Assembly (NCBI RefSeq): GCF_030264295.1
Contig: NZ_CP127173.1
Span: 2,239,501-2,303,500 of the forward strand
Length of the DNA stretch: 64,000 nt
Reading direction: 5' to 3'
Source of the DNA: Amycolatopsis nalaikhensis
GTDB lineage: Bacteria > Actinomycetota > Actinomycetes > Mycobacteriales > Pseudonocardiaceae
Of the stretch, positions 29,197-38,225 are shown piece by piece. The notes beneath the pieces are model-generated. The model saw only the letters and a list, made by a program, of their open reading frames with translations. It made no database searches and was not told the origin of the DNA. How positions within the stretch are numbered: the first letter of the stretch is position 1; the number at the start of each line of letters is the position of its first letter. Both the position numbers and the translations under genes were made by a program.

Positions 29197-29691
29197 TCAA
29201 GCCACCTTCTCCGGGTCACGAACGGAGCCGGTCACCGTCCGGGTGAGCCAGACGCCCGCGATGACCGCGAGCATCGCGCAGATCAGGGTGCCGACGAGGT
29301 AGCCGAAGGCAAGACCGACGGTGCCGGGTTGCAGCAGGCCGCGGGTTTCCAGCGCGTAGGTGGAGAAGGTGGTGAAGCCGCCGAGGAATCCGACGCCCAG
29401 GAACGGGCGCACGAGGCGGTGCGCGGACCAGACTTCGGTGATCAGCACCATCAGGACGCCGATGAGGAAGCAGCCCGCGACGTTGGTCACGAACGTGCCC
29501 CACGGGAACCGGCCGGGCTGGGTCGGGAGCAGTTGTGCGAGGCCGTAGCGGGCGATCGCTCCGACACCTCCGCCGAGGGAGATGACCGCGAGGACCGGAC
29601 CGTGCGAGCGGACCAGCTCGCGGCGCTGAGCCGGCGTCCGCAGATCGACGTCCGGGTCGATCGGTTCGGCCACCTTGATCTCGCTGCTCAC
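29197..29691 (-). CDS. crcB: Fluoride channel FluC/CrcB, second subunit
   Basis: 164 residues from GTG. A 35-residue hydrophilic N-terminal extension ([20 protein letters not shown]) is followed by [31 protein letters not shown] and [16 protein letters not shown], the channel signatures. First gene of the FluC-DUF190-FluC operon. Its ribosome site GGAGG is directly attached to one arm of a hairpin made with the 3' end of a variant fluoride riboswitch (see 29697-29800). Confidence 0.93.
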   Translation of the reverse strand: MSSEIKVAEPIDPDVDLRTPAQRRELVRSHGPVLAVISLGGGVGAIARYGLAQLLPTQPGRFPWGTFVTNVAGCFLIGVLMVLITEVWSAHRLVRPFLGVGFLGGFTTFSTYALETRGLLQPGTVGLAFGYLVGTLICAMLAVIAGVWLTRTVTGSVRDPEKVA

Positions 29692-29696
29692 ACACG

Positions 29697-29800
29697 CCTC
29701 CTACTTGAACCCACGACGATTCTGGTCAAGTAGGGACTGTTGGCGGTGGCGACACCACGGTTCTTCCGGAGATTCCCGGAGCGGCGAGCCCCACCGCCGC
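29697..29800 (-). promoter_or_regulatory. Variant fluoride riboswitch upstream of the FluC operon
   Basis: Read leftward: GGCGGUGGGGCUCGCC (P1 hairpin, 29798-29783), an extra stem, a P3-like stem GUGG-UGUCG-CCAC, then CAACAGUCCCUACUUGA. The P1 loop GGGGCU pairs fully (with G-U) with AGUCCC (29738-29733), the crcB pseudoknot. The following CUACUUGA (29733-29726) pairs perfectly with UCAAGUAG (29708-29701), which runs straight into the GGAGG ribosome site. Compared with canonical aptamers, GAUG is GGUG and UGAU is CAAC. The same variant recurs at 38498. Confidence 0.72.
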
Positions 29801-30038
29801 ATCGATTCACCATAGCCGAGGCGCTGGTCGGGACCCGGCAGGCTGTGCGCAGGTTCACTCGCGATCGTCACCGCCGCGTCGCGGACGTCGCGGCGTTTGC
29901 CCTGGCGGGTGCGGGGATCGGCCCGGCGGAGACTGCGGAGCCCGCGCTCGTCGCGCGGCTACGCCGCGGCGTGGATGGTGCTCTCCCCGCTTGCGACGAG
30001 CGCTTTGCGGACCCGCCGGGCCGGCGGCCGGCGAGGAG

Positions 30039-30407
30039 TCAGCTCGAGGTGGACCACCAGTGGGCGTGCTTGCGCTCGGGCTGGGTGTAGTGGATGGTCT
30101 CGACCTCGTCGAGGGCGACCAGGCCGCTGAGGTCGAGTTCGTCCAGTTGCGGCAGGAATCCGCGGATGCGCTCCTCGGCGTCGGCGATGATGATCAGCAG
30201 CGGCAGGTCCTCCGACAGCCGGAACAGGTGCGTGGTGTGGATCCGCGAGGCCGCGCCGTAGCCTTCGACGCCGCGGATCACCGTGGCGCCGGCCAGGCCG
30301 GCCTTGTGGGCGCGGTGCACGATCTCGGCGTACAGCGGCTTGTGGTGCCAATGATCGCTCTCACCGATGAAGATCGACAACCGGAGTGCCCGCCCGGAAC
30401 TCTTCAC
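30039..30407 (-). CDS. DUF190 protein, fluoride-riboswitch controlled
   Basis: 122 residues from GTG with AGGAGG upstream. It is closely similar to the product at 28854 ([60 protein letters not shown]), with a longer C-terminal tail ([17 protein letters not shown]). A canonical fluoride riboswitch covers its leader. Role probably linked to fluoride export or sensing; molecular function unknown. Confidence 0.9.
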   Translation of the reverse strand: MKSSGRALRLSIFIGESDHWHHKPLYAEIVHRAHKAGLAGATVIRGVEGYGAASRIHTTHLFRLSEDLPLLIIIADAEERIRGFLPQLDELDLSGLVALDEVETIHYTQPERKHAHWWSTSS

Positions 30408-30412
30408 TGGGT

Positions 30413-30513
30413 CCTCCTGGTCACGGGGTCGTGGCAACGTGTGAGACCAGGAACCATCAGCCTCGTGGCGAGGCGGTTCGGGCCGGCGGCCCCGGCGGGA
30501 TCCATCACCACGT
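30413..30513 (-). promoter_or_regulatory. Canonical fluoride riboswitch upstream of DUF190
   Basis: Read leftward: GGUGAUGGAUCCCGCC (P1), a GC stem, AACC-GCCUCG-CCA-CGAGGC (P3), UGAUGGUUCCU. This matches the crcB consensus including GAUG and UGAUGG. Loop GGAUCC can pair with GGUUCC (one mismatch). Then UCCUGGUC (30452-30445) pairs perfectly with GACCAGGA (30422-30415), covering the AGGAGG ribosome site of the gene at 30407. Predicted translational ON switch. Confidence 0.88.
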
Positions 30514-30614
30514 CCAGTACATCCGCCGCCCCGTGGCGGGGTCAAGCACCGATAGGGTGTCGCGCCCGCCAGGGGGTTGCACAACGACCGTGGAAGCTCC
30601 ACACTGGGTGATCA

Positions 30615-30713
30615 CAGGCGATGGGGCTCGCCTTAACCGCGGACGTTCGGTCCGCTGATGGCCTCTACCGCACCACCTTCGTGTTCGCACGCTGGCAGGC
30701 CGGTAGAGGAGGT
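30615..30713 (+). promoter_or_regulatory. Canonical fluoride riboswitch upstream of the Ehr operon
   Basis: GGCGAUGGGGCUCGCC (30617-30632), AACC-GCGGAC-GUUCG-GUCCGC (P3), UGAUGGCCUCUACCG. P1 and P3 are perfect and GGGGCU pairs with GGCCUC as the pseudoknot. CCUCUACCG (30662-30670) is exactly complementary to CGGUAGAGG (30701-30709), which contains the ribosome site GAGGAGG (30706-30712). Without ligand the site would be hidden; fluoride should free it. Confidence 0.93.
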
Positions 30714-30720
30714 CCCGCTC

Positions 30721-30813
30721 GTGAGCGTCGCACCGGACGAGGACTCCGCAGTCCCCGGTCATCATCCTGCTGTACATGCCGTCCGACATGGTCGGATGGC
30801 GGTGCCGTCATGA
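30721..30813 (+). CDS. Short leader ORF coupled to the Ehr operon
   Basis: 30 codons from GTG, seven bases after GAGGAGG, ending in TGA that overlaps the ATG of the next gene (ATGA). The peptide (VSVAPDEDSAVPGH...) has no membrane segment or motif. The riboswitch-controlled ribosome site belongs to this ORF, not directly to the membrane subunit. Fluoride control of the operon would therefore work through translational coupling. Could be a functional microprotein or just a coupling device. Confidence 0.6.
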   Translation: MSVAPDEDSAVPGHHPAVHAVRHGRMAVPS

Positions 30814-31772
30814 CCGCGCTCGTGCCGATTCCCGTCGTGCAGCTGCTGCAGGTGCTGACCGTCCTGGTCGCGGCACCGGGGATCTCCGGCGTGATCGCCC
30901 GGATCGAGGCGCGGCTGCAGGGCCGGCGCGGACCACGGGTCCTGCAGCCCTACTGCGACCTGGGCAAGCTGTTCCGGAAGGAGACCCTCGCGCCGCAGGG
31001 GGCGACATGGGTGTTCCTGGCCGCACCGCTGGGGGCGATGGCCTGCTACCTGACCGTGCCGCTGCTGATCCCGGTCCTGACGACCTTTCCCCTGCCGCTG
31101 GGCTATATGGGCGACATCGTCGGCGGCGGGTTCGTGCTGGCGCTGGCGAGCTTCCTGATCGCGGTCGCGGCGGCGGAAACCGGGTCGCCGTACGCGCAGA
31201 TGGGGGCCAGCCGGACGAAGACGTTCGGCGCGATCACTGAGCCGGTCGTGCTGTTCGTCGTGTTCACCGTCGCGCTGGTCACCGGCACCGACCTGCCCTA
31301 CGCGCTGGCGGAGACGGTCCGCTCGTCCGCGGAGCAGATTGTGCGGCCCGCGCACCTGCTCGCCGCGGCCGCGCTGCTGCTGGTGATCCTGTCCGAGACC
31401 GGCCGGATCCCCGTGGAGACCCACACCGGCACGAACGAGTTCGGCATGATCGAGGAAGCCCGCTCGTTCGAGCACTCCGGCCCCTATCTGGCGATGCTGC
31501 GCTGGGGTTCGGCGATGAAGCAGCTGATCCTGTTCACCATCCTGCTCAACGTCTTCATCGCCCCGTGGGGCCTCGCGCCGAGCGCCGGGGTCGGCGCAGT
31601 CGGGCTGGCGATCCTGGCCCTGCTGGGGAAATGCGTGCTGCTGGGCGTCGTGATCGCCGTGATCGACAACTCGTTCGCGAAGCTGCGCCTGTTCAAGATC
31701 ACCGAGTTCGTCGCGGCGGCGTTCCTGCTCGCGGTGCTGGCCGTGTTCACCCTCTACTTCGGAGGCGGCTGA
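30810..31772 (+). CDS. Ehr complex membrane subunit, NuoH/HyfC-like
   Basis: 320 residues, eight helices. NuoH-family loops are evident: GISGVIARIEARLQGRRGPR, QPYCDLGKLFRKE, AAAETGSPYAQMGASR and ETGRIPVETHTGTNEFGMIE. In complex I and hydrogenases this subunit links the peripheral arm to the proton-pumping subunits. First structural gene of a tightly overlapping six-gene operon (30810-38203) behind a fluoride riboswitch. Confidence 0.9.
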   Translation: MTALVPIPVVQLLQVLTVLVAAPGISGVIARIEARLQGRRGPRVLQPYCDLGKLFRKETLAPQGATWVFLAAPLGAMACYLTVPLLIPVLTTFPLPLGYMGDIVGGGFVLALASFLIAVAAAETGSPYAQMGASRTKTFGAITEPVVLFVVFTVALVTGTDLPYALAETVRSSAEQIVRPAHLLAAAALLLVILSETGRIPVETHTGTNEFGMIEEARSFEHSGPYLAMLRWGSAMKQLILFTILLNVFIAPWGLAPSAGVGAVGLAILALLGKCVLLGVVIAVIDNSFAKLRLFKITEFVAAAFLLAVLAVFTLYFGGG

Positions 31773-32461
31773 TGATCGCCCTCGCGCAATCGCCCGCGGT
31801 CGCTCCTCCCGGCGTCTACGCCGGCGTCGCCAACGGGCTCGCGGTCCTGGTGCTGCTGACGGAGTTCGCGATGCTGCGCACGGCGTTGCTGCGCGCGCAG
31901 GTCCGCGTCTACGCGGCACAGTCGTTGCTGGTCTCGGTGCTCGCCGTCGTCGTTGCGATCGGCCGCGACGTGCCTGAGCTGTACGTGCTGGCGGCGTTGT
32001 CGTTGGCGTTGAAGGTGATCGTGGTGCCCTGGCTGGTGCTGCGGATGCTGCGGACCGCCGGTAGCGAGATCGCCGGGAGCGGGTCGCTCGGCGTGGCCAG
32101 CGAAGTCCTGCTCGCGGTCGGCGTGGCCGCGTTCGGGTTCTTCGCCACCGGCCGGTTCCACGTCACCAGCCCGGCGCTGCCCGAGACCGCGCTCGCGCTG
32201 TCGATCGCGGTGATCCTGGTGGCGTTCGTGCTGATGATCGTCCGCCGGGACGTGGTGTCCCAGGCCATCGGGTTCTTCTCCCTGGAAAACGGGGTGTCCC
32301 TGGCCAGCCTCGTCGTGGCCGCCGGGATGCCGTTGATCCTCGAGGTGGCGTTCCTGTTCGACCTGCTGGTCGCGGTCGTGGTGTTCGGGGTGCTGATGAA
32401 GGTCCACCACCAGCGGTCGGAGTCGCTCTCGACCAGCCACCTGACCAGGTTGCGGGGGTAA
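31772..32461 (+). CDS. Ehr complex membrane subunit, HyfE-like
   Basis: 229 residues, starting inside the previous stop (TGATG). Seven hydrophobic helices; the C-terminal half (VVSQAIGFFSLENGVSLASL, VVAAGMPLILEVAFLFDLLV) carries the NuoK-like glutamates found in HyfE/HycD-type subunits. It is a proton-channel component of group 4 hydrogenase-type complexes. Confidence 0.87.
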   Translation: MIALAQSPAVAPPGVYAGVANGLAVLVLLTEFAMLRTALLRAQVRVYAAQSLLVSVLAVVVAIGRDVPELYVLAALSLALKVIVVPWLVLRMLRTAGSEIAGSGSLGVASEVLLAVGVAAFGFFATGRFHVTSPALPETALALSIAVILVAFVLMIVRRDVVSQAIGFFSLENGVSLASLVVAAGMPLILEVAFLFDLLVAVVVFGVLMKVHHQRSESLSTSHLTRLRG

Positions 32462-32463
32462 CG

Positions 32464-33921
32464 ATGCCGGTCGTGCTGGTTCTGCTGACCACCATGCCGC
32501 TGGTCCCCGCGTTGGCCGCGTTCGCCGGACGGACCCGGGTCACCGGCGGGCTGAGCGTGCTCACCGGCATCACCAGCCTGGCCCTGGCGATCTCCCTGGT
32601 GCCGGCGGTGGTGCACGGGCCGGCCCGGTTCGGATTCCTGCGCGCGGACGCGGTGTCGGTGGTGTTCCTGCTCGCCACCACGTTCCTGTACGCGGCGGCC
32701 GCGGTCTACTCCATCGGCTACCTCGGGTCCGAAAAGGACACAGTCGGAGCCGGCCGGTACGCGCTGCGGTTCTACCTCGGGTTGAACCTGTTCGCCTGGT
32801 CGATGATGTGCGCCCCGCTGATGGACGGGCTCGCGCTGCTGTGGATCGCGGTCGAGATCACCACCGTCGTCTCGGCCCTGCTGGTGGCCCTGGACAACAC
32901 CGACCGCGCCGCCGAAGCGGCCTGGAAGTACGTGCTGCTCGCCTCGGCGGGGCTCGGGATCGGGCTGCTGGCCACGATCGTCATGTACTACGCGGGCTCC
33001 ACTGTGCTCGGTGGGTCCTACGACCTGGCGTTCGCGCCGCTGCTGGCCACCGGTGCGGCGCTGCCGCACACCGCGGTGCAGCTGGCGTACGTCCTCGCGG
33101 TGGTCGGCTTCGGCACGAAGGTGGGGCTGTTCCCGGTGCACACCTGGCTGCCGGACGCGCATTCCGAGGCGCCGACGCCGGTGTCGGCAATGCTGTCCGG
33201 TTCGCTGCTGGCGGTGAGCTTCTACGCCCTGCTGCGCTACTACCAGGTCGCCGCCGCGACCCTCGGGCCGAGCTTCCCGCGCACCGTGCTGCTGGTCTTC
33301 GGCGTGCTGTCGCTGCTGCTGGCGGCGCTGTACCTGCTGGAGCAGCGGGACCTCAAACGGCTCTTGGCATACTCCAGCGTCGAGCACATGGGCATCCTCG
33401 CGATCGGCATCGGGCTCGGCGCGCCGCCGGCGATCGCCGGGGTCCTGCTGCACGTGATCGCCCACGCCGCCGCGAAAGGCAACGCGTTCTTCGGCGCCGG
33501 GGTGTTGGTGCGCAAGTACGGCACGAAAGACGTCGCCACCATCCGCTCCGGTCTGACCACCCTGCCGTGGACGGCACCGCTGTTCCTGCTGGCAATCCTT
33601 GCCTTGTCGGCGATGCCGCCGTTCGGGCTGTTCCGCAGCGAGTTCCAGATCGTCGCCGGCGGCCTCGGCGCGGCGCACAACACCGTCACCGTCGTGCTCG
33701 TGGTGCTGGTGACCATCGCGTTCCTCGGCTTGTCGGTGGCCACCACGCGGATGCTGTTCGTTCCCGGCGCCGACGCCCCGGTCCGCGGCGAACCGAGCGG
33801 GTGGATGGTCGCGCCGATGCTGGCCGGGTTCGCCGTGCTGCTCGTCCTGGGCATCCACCCGCCCGCCGATTTCGCCAACCTCCTTGCCCGCGGAGTCACC
33901 GAGCTGGGAGGTGGCACATGA
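32464..33921 (+). CDS. Ehr complex antiporter-like subunit, HyfF-like
   Basis: 485 residues of the NuoL/M/N-MrpD family: about 14 helices, the conserved Lys-rich helix (GFGTKVGLFPVHTWLPDAHS), PVSAMLSG, and the later LKRLLAYSSVEHMGILAIG motif. A proton (or sodium) translocating subunit. Stop overlaps the next start by four bases. Confidence 0.92.
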   Translation: MPVVLVLLTTMPLVPALAAFAGRTRVTGGLSVLTGITSLALAISLVPAVVHGPARFGFLRADAVSVVFLLATTFLYAAAAVYSIGYLGSEKDTVGAGRYALRFYLGLNLFAWSMMCAPLMDGLALLWIAVEITTVVSALLVALDNTDRAAEAAWKYVLLASAGLGIGLLATIVMYYAGSTVLGGSYDLAFAPLLATGAALPHTAVQLAYVLAVVGFGTKVGLFPVHTWLPDAHSEAPTPVSAMLSGSLLAVSFYALLRYYQVAAATLGPSFPRTVLLVFGVLSLLLAALYLLEQRDLKRLLAYSSVEHMGILAIGIGLGAPPAIAGVLLHVIAHAAAKGNAFFGAGVLVRKYGTKDVATIRSGLTTLPWTAPLFLLAILALSAMPPFGLFRSEFQIVAGGLGAAHNTVTVVLVVLVTIAFLGLSVATTRMLFVPGADAPVRGEPSGWMVAPMLAGFAVLLVLGIHPPADFANLLARGVTELGGGT

Positions 33922-35381
33922 GCCTCTGGGCGCGGCTGCTCACCCGCTGGGACACCGGCGCGCGGTTCGCCGGCCTGGCCGGTGACGGCGACATCACCGA
34001 GGGGATCACCCTGCACGTCCTGCTCGCCGAGCAAGGCGGCATCGACACCCTGGACGTGACCCTGCCCCCGGGCACCACGCGATACCCGTGCCTGACTGCG
34101 GACGTCCCGGGCGCGTTCTGGTACGAACGCAAGCTGCACGACCTGTTCGGGCTGATCCCCGACGGTCACCCCCGCCTCGACTCGCTCGTGCTGCCGCATC
34201 CCGACGACGGCGAGCCGCTGCCCAGCCCCGGCGCGAGCTTCCACCCCAGCCACGTCGAACCCGACGAGCGAGCCTTGCACAGGCACGTGATGGGCACCGG
34301 CATGTTCAGCATCCCGCACGGCCCCGTGCGCTCCGGGGTGTTCGAGTCGGTCGAGTACGTCGTGGAATCACCCGGCGAGGACATCCCGCACGTCAACGTG
34401 CGGCCCCACTTCAAGCACCGCGGCCTCGAAGTCCGCTTCGAGGGCATGCACCCCGAGCAGGGCGTGCTGCTGGCCGAGCGGGTCGAAGGGATCGCCTCGG
34501 TCGCCCACGCGCTCGCGTTCTGCCACGCCGTCGAAGAACTCGCCGGGGCGCAGCCGCCGCTGTCGGCGCAGCTGGTCCGGGTGCTGCACGCGGAGCTGGA
34601 GCGGGTCGCGAACCATCTTGACGTCGCCCTCAAGCTCGCCGACGCGGCCGGTCTCGCGGTGGCGGTGGCGCGGTTCGGCCGGCACAAGGAGTGCGTGCTG
34701 CGGCTGGTGTCCGCCCTGTGCGGCAACCGGTTCGGCCGTGGCGTGGTCGTTCCCGGGGGAGTGCGCGCGTTACCGCTGCTGGCGGCCGGGGAGATCCGCG
34801 TCCGGCTCGAGACGCTCGGCCATGCCATCACCGCCGACGCGGCCGCGCTGATGCAGACGGCGTCGTTCCTGGACCGGCTGCGCGACACGGGGCCGCTGGC
34901 AGAGGACTTCGCGAGCGCCTGGGGTCTGCTCGGGCCCGTCGGGCGGGCGTCCGGCAGCACGGACGACGCCCGCTGGCAGCGCCCCTACGACGCCTATCCG
35001 AAACTGAGCAGGCAGCCTGACCGCCGGTACGCCGACGGGGACGCGATGGCGCGGCTGCGGGTGCGCTGGGACGAGGTCGCCGAGTCGTTCGACCTGCTGC
35101 GCCAAGTCCTCGACCTGCTCGCCGACACCGGCGACGACGTGCCCCGCGTGCCGGTCGAGCCGGGGACCGGGCAGAGCGTCGGGTGGGCCGAAGCACCCCA
35201 AGGCGAGGTGCTCTACCTGATCCGCACCGACGCCGCCGGCAGACTGCGCCGCTGCGCGCCGCGTTCGGCGTCGTTCCACAACCTTGCGGCGTTCTCGCAC
35301 ACGTTCCACGGCGACATCCTCACCGACTTTCCCTTCATCGAAGCCAGTTTCGGACTGTCGATCGCCGGGGTGGTGATGTAG
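33918..35381 (+). CDS. Ehr complex large subunit (NuoC-NuoD fusion, HyfG-like) lacking NiFe ligands
   Basis: 487 residues. Residues 1-130 match the 30-kDa subunit domain (FWYERKLHDLFGLIPDGHPR), and the rest matches the hydrogenase large subunit/49-kDa family (HVNVRPHFKHRGLEVRFEGM). Hydrogenases carry CxxC in ERxCGIC; here the site reads ERVEGIASVAHALAFCHAVE, so both cysteines are gone. The C-terminal CxxC (SLDPCxxC) is replaced by EASFGLSIAGVVM. It therefore cannot hold a NiFe centre. This is the defining feature of energy-converting-hydrogenase-related (Ehr) complexes, whose substrate is unknown. Confidence 0.9.
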   Translation: MSLWARLLTRWDTGARFAGLAGDGDITEGITLHVLLAEQGGIDTLDVTLPPGTTRYPCLTADVPGAFWYERKLHDLFGLIPDGHPRLDSLVLPHPDDGEPLPSPGASFHPSHVEPDERALHRHVMGTGMFSIPHGPVRSGVFESVEYVVESPGEDIPHVNVRPHFKHRGLEVRFEGMHPEQGVLLAERVEGIASVAHALAFCHAVEELAGAQPPLSAQLVRVLHAELERVANHLDVALKLADAAGLAVAVARFGRHKECVLRLVSALCGNRFGRGVVVPGGVRALPLLAAGEIRVRLETLGHAITADAAALMQTASFLDRLRDTGPLAEDFASAWGLLGPVGRASGSTDDARWQRPYDAYPKLSRQPDRRYADGDAMARLRVRWDEVAESFDLLRQVLDLLADTGDDVPRVPVEPGTGQSVGWAEAPQGEVLYLIRTDAAGRLRRCAPRSASFHNLAAFSHTFHGDILTDFPFIEASFGLSIAGVVM

Positions 35382-36164
35382 ATGCCCTGGGTGTTCCGCG
35401 GCCTGCGCGACGGAGTCGTCACCACCGGCTACCCGCGCCGTCCCGACGACTACGCCGAGACCGGCGTCCGCTCCCTCGCCCAGCCCCGGCAGGGCGCACG
35501 ATGGGAGCCCGGGCTCGACGCGCTGTGCCCGACCGGCGCGATCAGCGAAGAGCACGGCGCGCCGCGGCTGGACCAGGGCCGCTGCATCGGCTGCGGCGCC
35601 TGCGTGGCGGCACGGCCCGACACGTTCACCTGGCAGACCGCCGGCGCCACTGCCCGGCTCACGCGGCGGGCGCTGGTCGTGCCTGAGCTGCCCGAGACCG
35701 ACGGGGAACTACGCGCCCTCCGCCACCGGCTTTCGCTGCGCACCAAGGCGCTGCGCCGGTCCGTCCACATCAGACACGTCGACGCCGGATCAGACGGGTC
35801 CGAGGAATGGGAGGTCCTGGCGCTGCTGAACCCGGTCTACGACGTGCACCGGCTGGGGATCTTCTTCACCGCCAGCCCGCGCCACGCCGACATCCTCCTG
35901 GTGACCGGCGTCGGAACCCACGGGATGGCGGCCCCGCTGGCCCGCACTCTGCAGGCCCTGCCGCGGCCGCTGGTGGTGATCGCCGCGGGCACCGACGCGA
36001 TCAGCGGCGGGCTGGTCTGCCCGTCCTACGCCGGCGCGGGCGGGATCGGCGAACAGGTGCCGGTGGACGTGTGGGTTCCCGGCTCGCCGCCCAGCCCGTT
36101 CAGCCTGCTGCACGCGATCCTGCTGGCCACCGGCCGGCTGCCCGGGACGGAGCGAGCGCCATGA
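35382..36164 (+). CDS. Ehr complex ferredoxin-small subunit fusion (HyfI-like), proximal cluster ligands lost
   Basis: 260 residues. The N-terminal part is ferredoxin-like with CPTGAI and CIGCGAC, enough for one [4Fe-4S] cluster; the second CP is changed to RP. From about residue 125 it is NuoB/HyfI-like (NPVYDVHRLGIFFTASPRHA, ADILLVTGVG). The usual GSCNGCD is GSDGSEE and the PGCPP cysteine is Ser (VPGSPPSPF). Only the Cys of VCPSYAG remains, so the proximal cluster is probably absent. Fusion of two normally separate subunits. Confidence 0.85.
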   Translation: MPWVFRGLRDGVVTTGYPRRPDDYAETGVRSLAQPRQGARWEPGLDALCPTGAISEEHGAPRLDQGRCIGCGACVAARPDTFTWQTAGATARLTRRALVVPELPETDGELRALRHRLSLRTKALRRSVHIRHVDAGSDGSEEWEVLALLNPVYDVHRLGIFFTASPRHADILLVTGVGTHGMAAPLARTLQALPRPLVVIAAGTDAISGGLVCPSYAGAGGIGEQVPVDVWVPGSPPSPFSLLHAILLATGRLPGTERAP

Positions 36165-38203
36165 CCGACGTCCTGCTGACCGCGCTCGGGCTGCTGGGCA
36201 TCGCGTTGCTGAGCGATCTCGTGCTCGGGGTCCGCCACACCTGGGCCCGGCCGGTGCCGTATCTGCTCGGCACTGCCGCGTCGGTGCTGCTCACCGTCGC
36301 CGGAAGTGCGGGCCTGGCCGGGACGCCGATCCGGGTGAGCCTGGACGCGTTCCTCGGCTTCGGCGCGGCCCACCTCACCGTCGACCGGCTCTCGGCGCTG
36401 TTCCTCGTGGCCAGCTTCGGGGTCGCGATTCCGGTGTCGCTGGCCTGCGCGGCGTGGGCCGTCCGGCCGCGCCGCGTCACGGCCCGCGGGCTCGGCTGCG
36501 CCTACGCCCTGACGCTGGCCTCGGTCGCGGTCGTGGTCACCGCCGATCACGTGTTCGTGTTCCTGTTCGCCTGGGAGTCGCTGACCGTCGCGTTCTACCT
36601 GCTGACCGCGCACCGCCGCGACGATCGCCGCCGCACGCCGGCGATCATCACCGTGGTGATGGGCAAGATCAGTGGCGCCGCGCTGCTGATCGGGTTCCTG
36701 CTGCCGGCCGCCCAGACCGGGAGCTTCGCCCTGCCCGGGTTCGCGGCGCTGCCGCACACCGGTGTGCGCGACGCGGCCTACGCGCTGCTCGTGCTCGGGT
36801 TCGCCGTCAAGGTCGGGCTTGTCCCGGTGCACGTGTGGATGCCCCGGGGCTACCGGGCCGCCCCCGGGCCGCTGCGCGCGATCATGGCCGGGGTCGCGGT
36901 CAACGTCGGCTTCTACGGCCTCTGGCGCACCCTGGACCTGCTGCACCAGCCACCCCCCTGGTTGGCCGTCGTGGTGCTGCTGCTCGGCGGCGCGACCGCG
37001 CTGCTGGGCATCGCCCACGCCAGCGTGCAGACCGACCTGACCGAGGTGGTGGCCTACTCCAGTGTCGAGAACGCCGGCCTGATCACCGTCGGCTACGCCG
37101 TCGCGCTGGTCGGCGCCGCGACCGGCATGACGTCGCTGGTCGCGGTCGGATTGCTGGCGGCCACCCTGCAACTGATCGCGCACGCCCTCGCCAAGTCGCT
37201 GCTGTTCACCGCGACCGCGGGCATCGAGGACGCCACCGGCACCACCGAGCTTGACGAGCTGCGCGGGGTCGGACATCGGCTGAGGTTCTCCGGCACCGGG
37301 CTCGCGGTGGGGGCGCTCACCCTCGCCGGTCTCCCGCTCACCGCGGGATTCGTGTCCGAATGGTTCCTGCTGGAATCGCTGATGCAGCAGTTCCGCCTCG
37401 GCGCGCTCGGCTACACCCTGCCGCTGGCGGTCACCGGGGCCCTGGTCGCGCTGACCGCCGGGTTCGCCGCTGTCGCGTTCGTGCGCATCGTCGGACTCAC
37501 CGTGCTCGGCCCGCGCGGCGCGCACGAAGAAGAGCTCGCGCGGGACATCGGTCTGCCCGGGAAGGCCGCGATCGTCGTCCTCGGCGCCGGCTGTCTCGTC
37601 GTCGCGGCCGTGGCACCTCTGGAGGTCCGGTTCCTCGCCGCCGGTCTCCAGGACGTGGTCCCGCGGGCGGTGACCGCTTCGGCGGTGAAGGAGCCGTGGG
37701 TCCTGCAACCGGTGTATCCGGGGTTCTCGATCCTGTCGCCGTCCTGGCTGGCGGTCATGCTGCCGTTGCTGTTCGGCGCCGCCACCCTGCTGTGCTTCGC
37801 CTTCGCCCGCCACCGCATGTTCGCCGTGCGCCGCGTGCCCGCGTGGCGGTCGGCCACCGGCGGCGTGGCCGGGGAAAACCAGTACAAACCCTTCGCCTTC
37901 ACCAACCCCACCCGCAAGGTGCTGGCCAACATCCTGCTCACCCGCGCCGAGCTGCGCACCGTCGAGCGGCAGACCGGTGGCCGGGACGACGACCCGCGAC
38001 GCGACGCCGCGGGCGCCCACCTCGGCTACACCTCCGACGTCGTCGAGGCCGTCGAGCGGTTCCTCTACCGGCCGCTGCTGCGCCCGCTGGGCAGCCTCGT
38101 GCGGACGGCGAAACGGCTGCAGAACGGGCGGCTGGACGCCTACGTCGGCTACATGCTCATCGCCTTCCTCACCGTCCTCGCCCTCGTGCTGATCCTCACC
38201 TGA
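36161..38203 (+). CDS. Ehr complex large antiporter-like subunit, HyfB-like
   Basis: 680 residues, around 16 helices; NuoL-family motifs GFAVKVGLVPVHVWMPRGYR, VVAYSSVENAGLITVGYAVA and FAWESLTVAFYLLTAHRRDD. The C-terminal 130 residues include a conserved cytoplasmic loop (KPFAFTNPTRKVLANILLTR) and a final helix, as in HyfB/HycC. Second ion-translocating module, last gene of the overlapping operon. Confidence 0.92.
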   Translation: MTDVLLTALGLLGIALLSDLVLGVRHTWARPVPYLLGTAASVLLTVAGSAGLAGTPIRVSLDAFLGFGAAHLTVDRLSALFLVASFGVAIPVSLACAAWAVRPRRVTARGLGCAYALTLASVAVVVTADHVFVFLFAWESLTVAFYLLTAHRRDDRRRTPAIITVVMGKISGAALLIGFLLPAAQTGSFALPGFAALPHTGVRDAAYALLVLGFAVKVGLVPVHVWMPRGYRAAPGPLRAIMAGVAVNVGFYGLWRTLDLLHQPPPWLAVVVLLLGGATALLGIAHASVQTDLTEVVAYSSVENAGLITVGYAVALVGAATGMTSLVAVGLLAATLQLIAHALAKSLLFTATAGIEDATGTTELDELRGVGHRLRFSGTGLAVGALTLAGLPLTAGFVSEWFLLESLMQQFRLGALGYTLPLAVTGALVALTAGFAAVAFVRIVGLTVLGPRGAHEEELARDIGLPGKAAIVVLGAGCLVVAAVAPLEVRFLAAGLQDVVPRAVTASAVKEPWVLQPVYPGFSILSPSWLAVMLPLLFGAATLLCFAFARHRMFAVRRVPAWRSATGGVAGENQYKPFAFTNPTRKVLANILLTRAELRTVERQTGGRDDDPRRDAAGAHLGYTSDVVEAVERFLYRPLLRPLGSLVRTAKRLQNGRLDAYVGYMLIAFLTVLALVLILT

Positions 38204-38225
38204 CCTACGAACGAAGGAGAAACCG

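Noticed and set aside
29740..30090. 116-codon plus-strand ORF
   Set aside because: It covers the variant riboswitch and the antisense of DUF190, and its Arg/Pro/Ala composition shows no family.
33918..36164. Functional [NiFe] hydrogenase
   Set aside because: Both CxxC pairs of the large subunit and most small-subunit cluster ligands are absent, so an Ehr-type complex is the better call.
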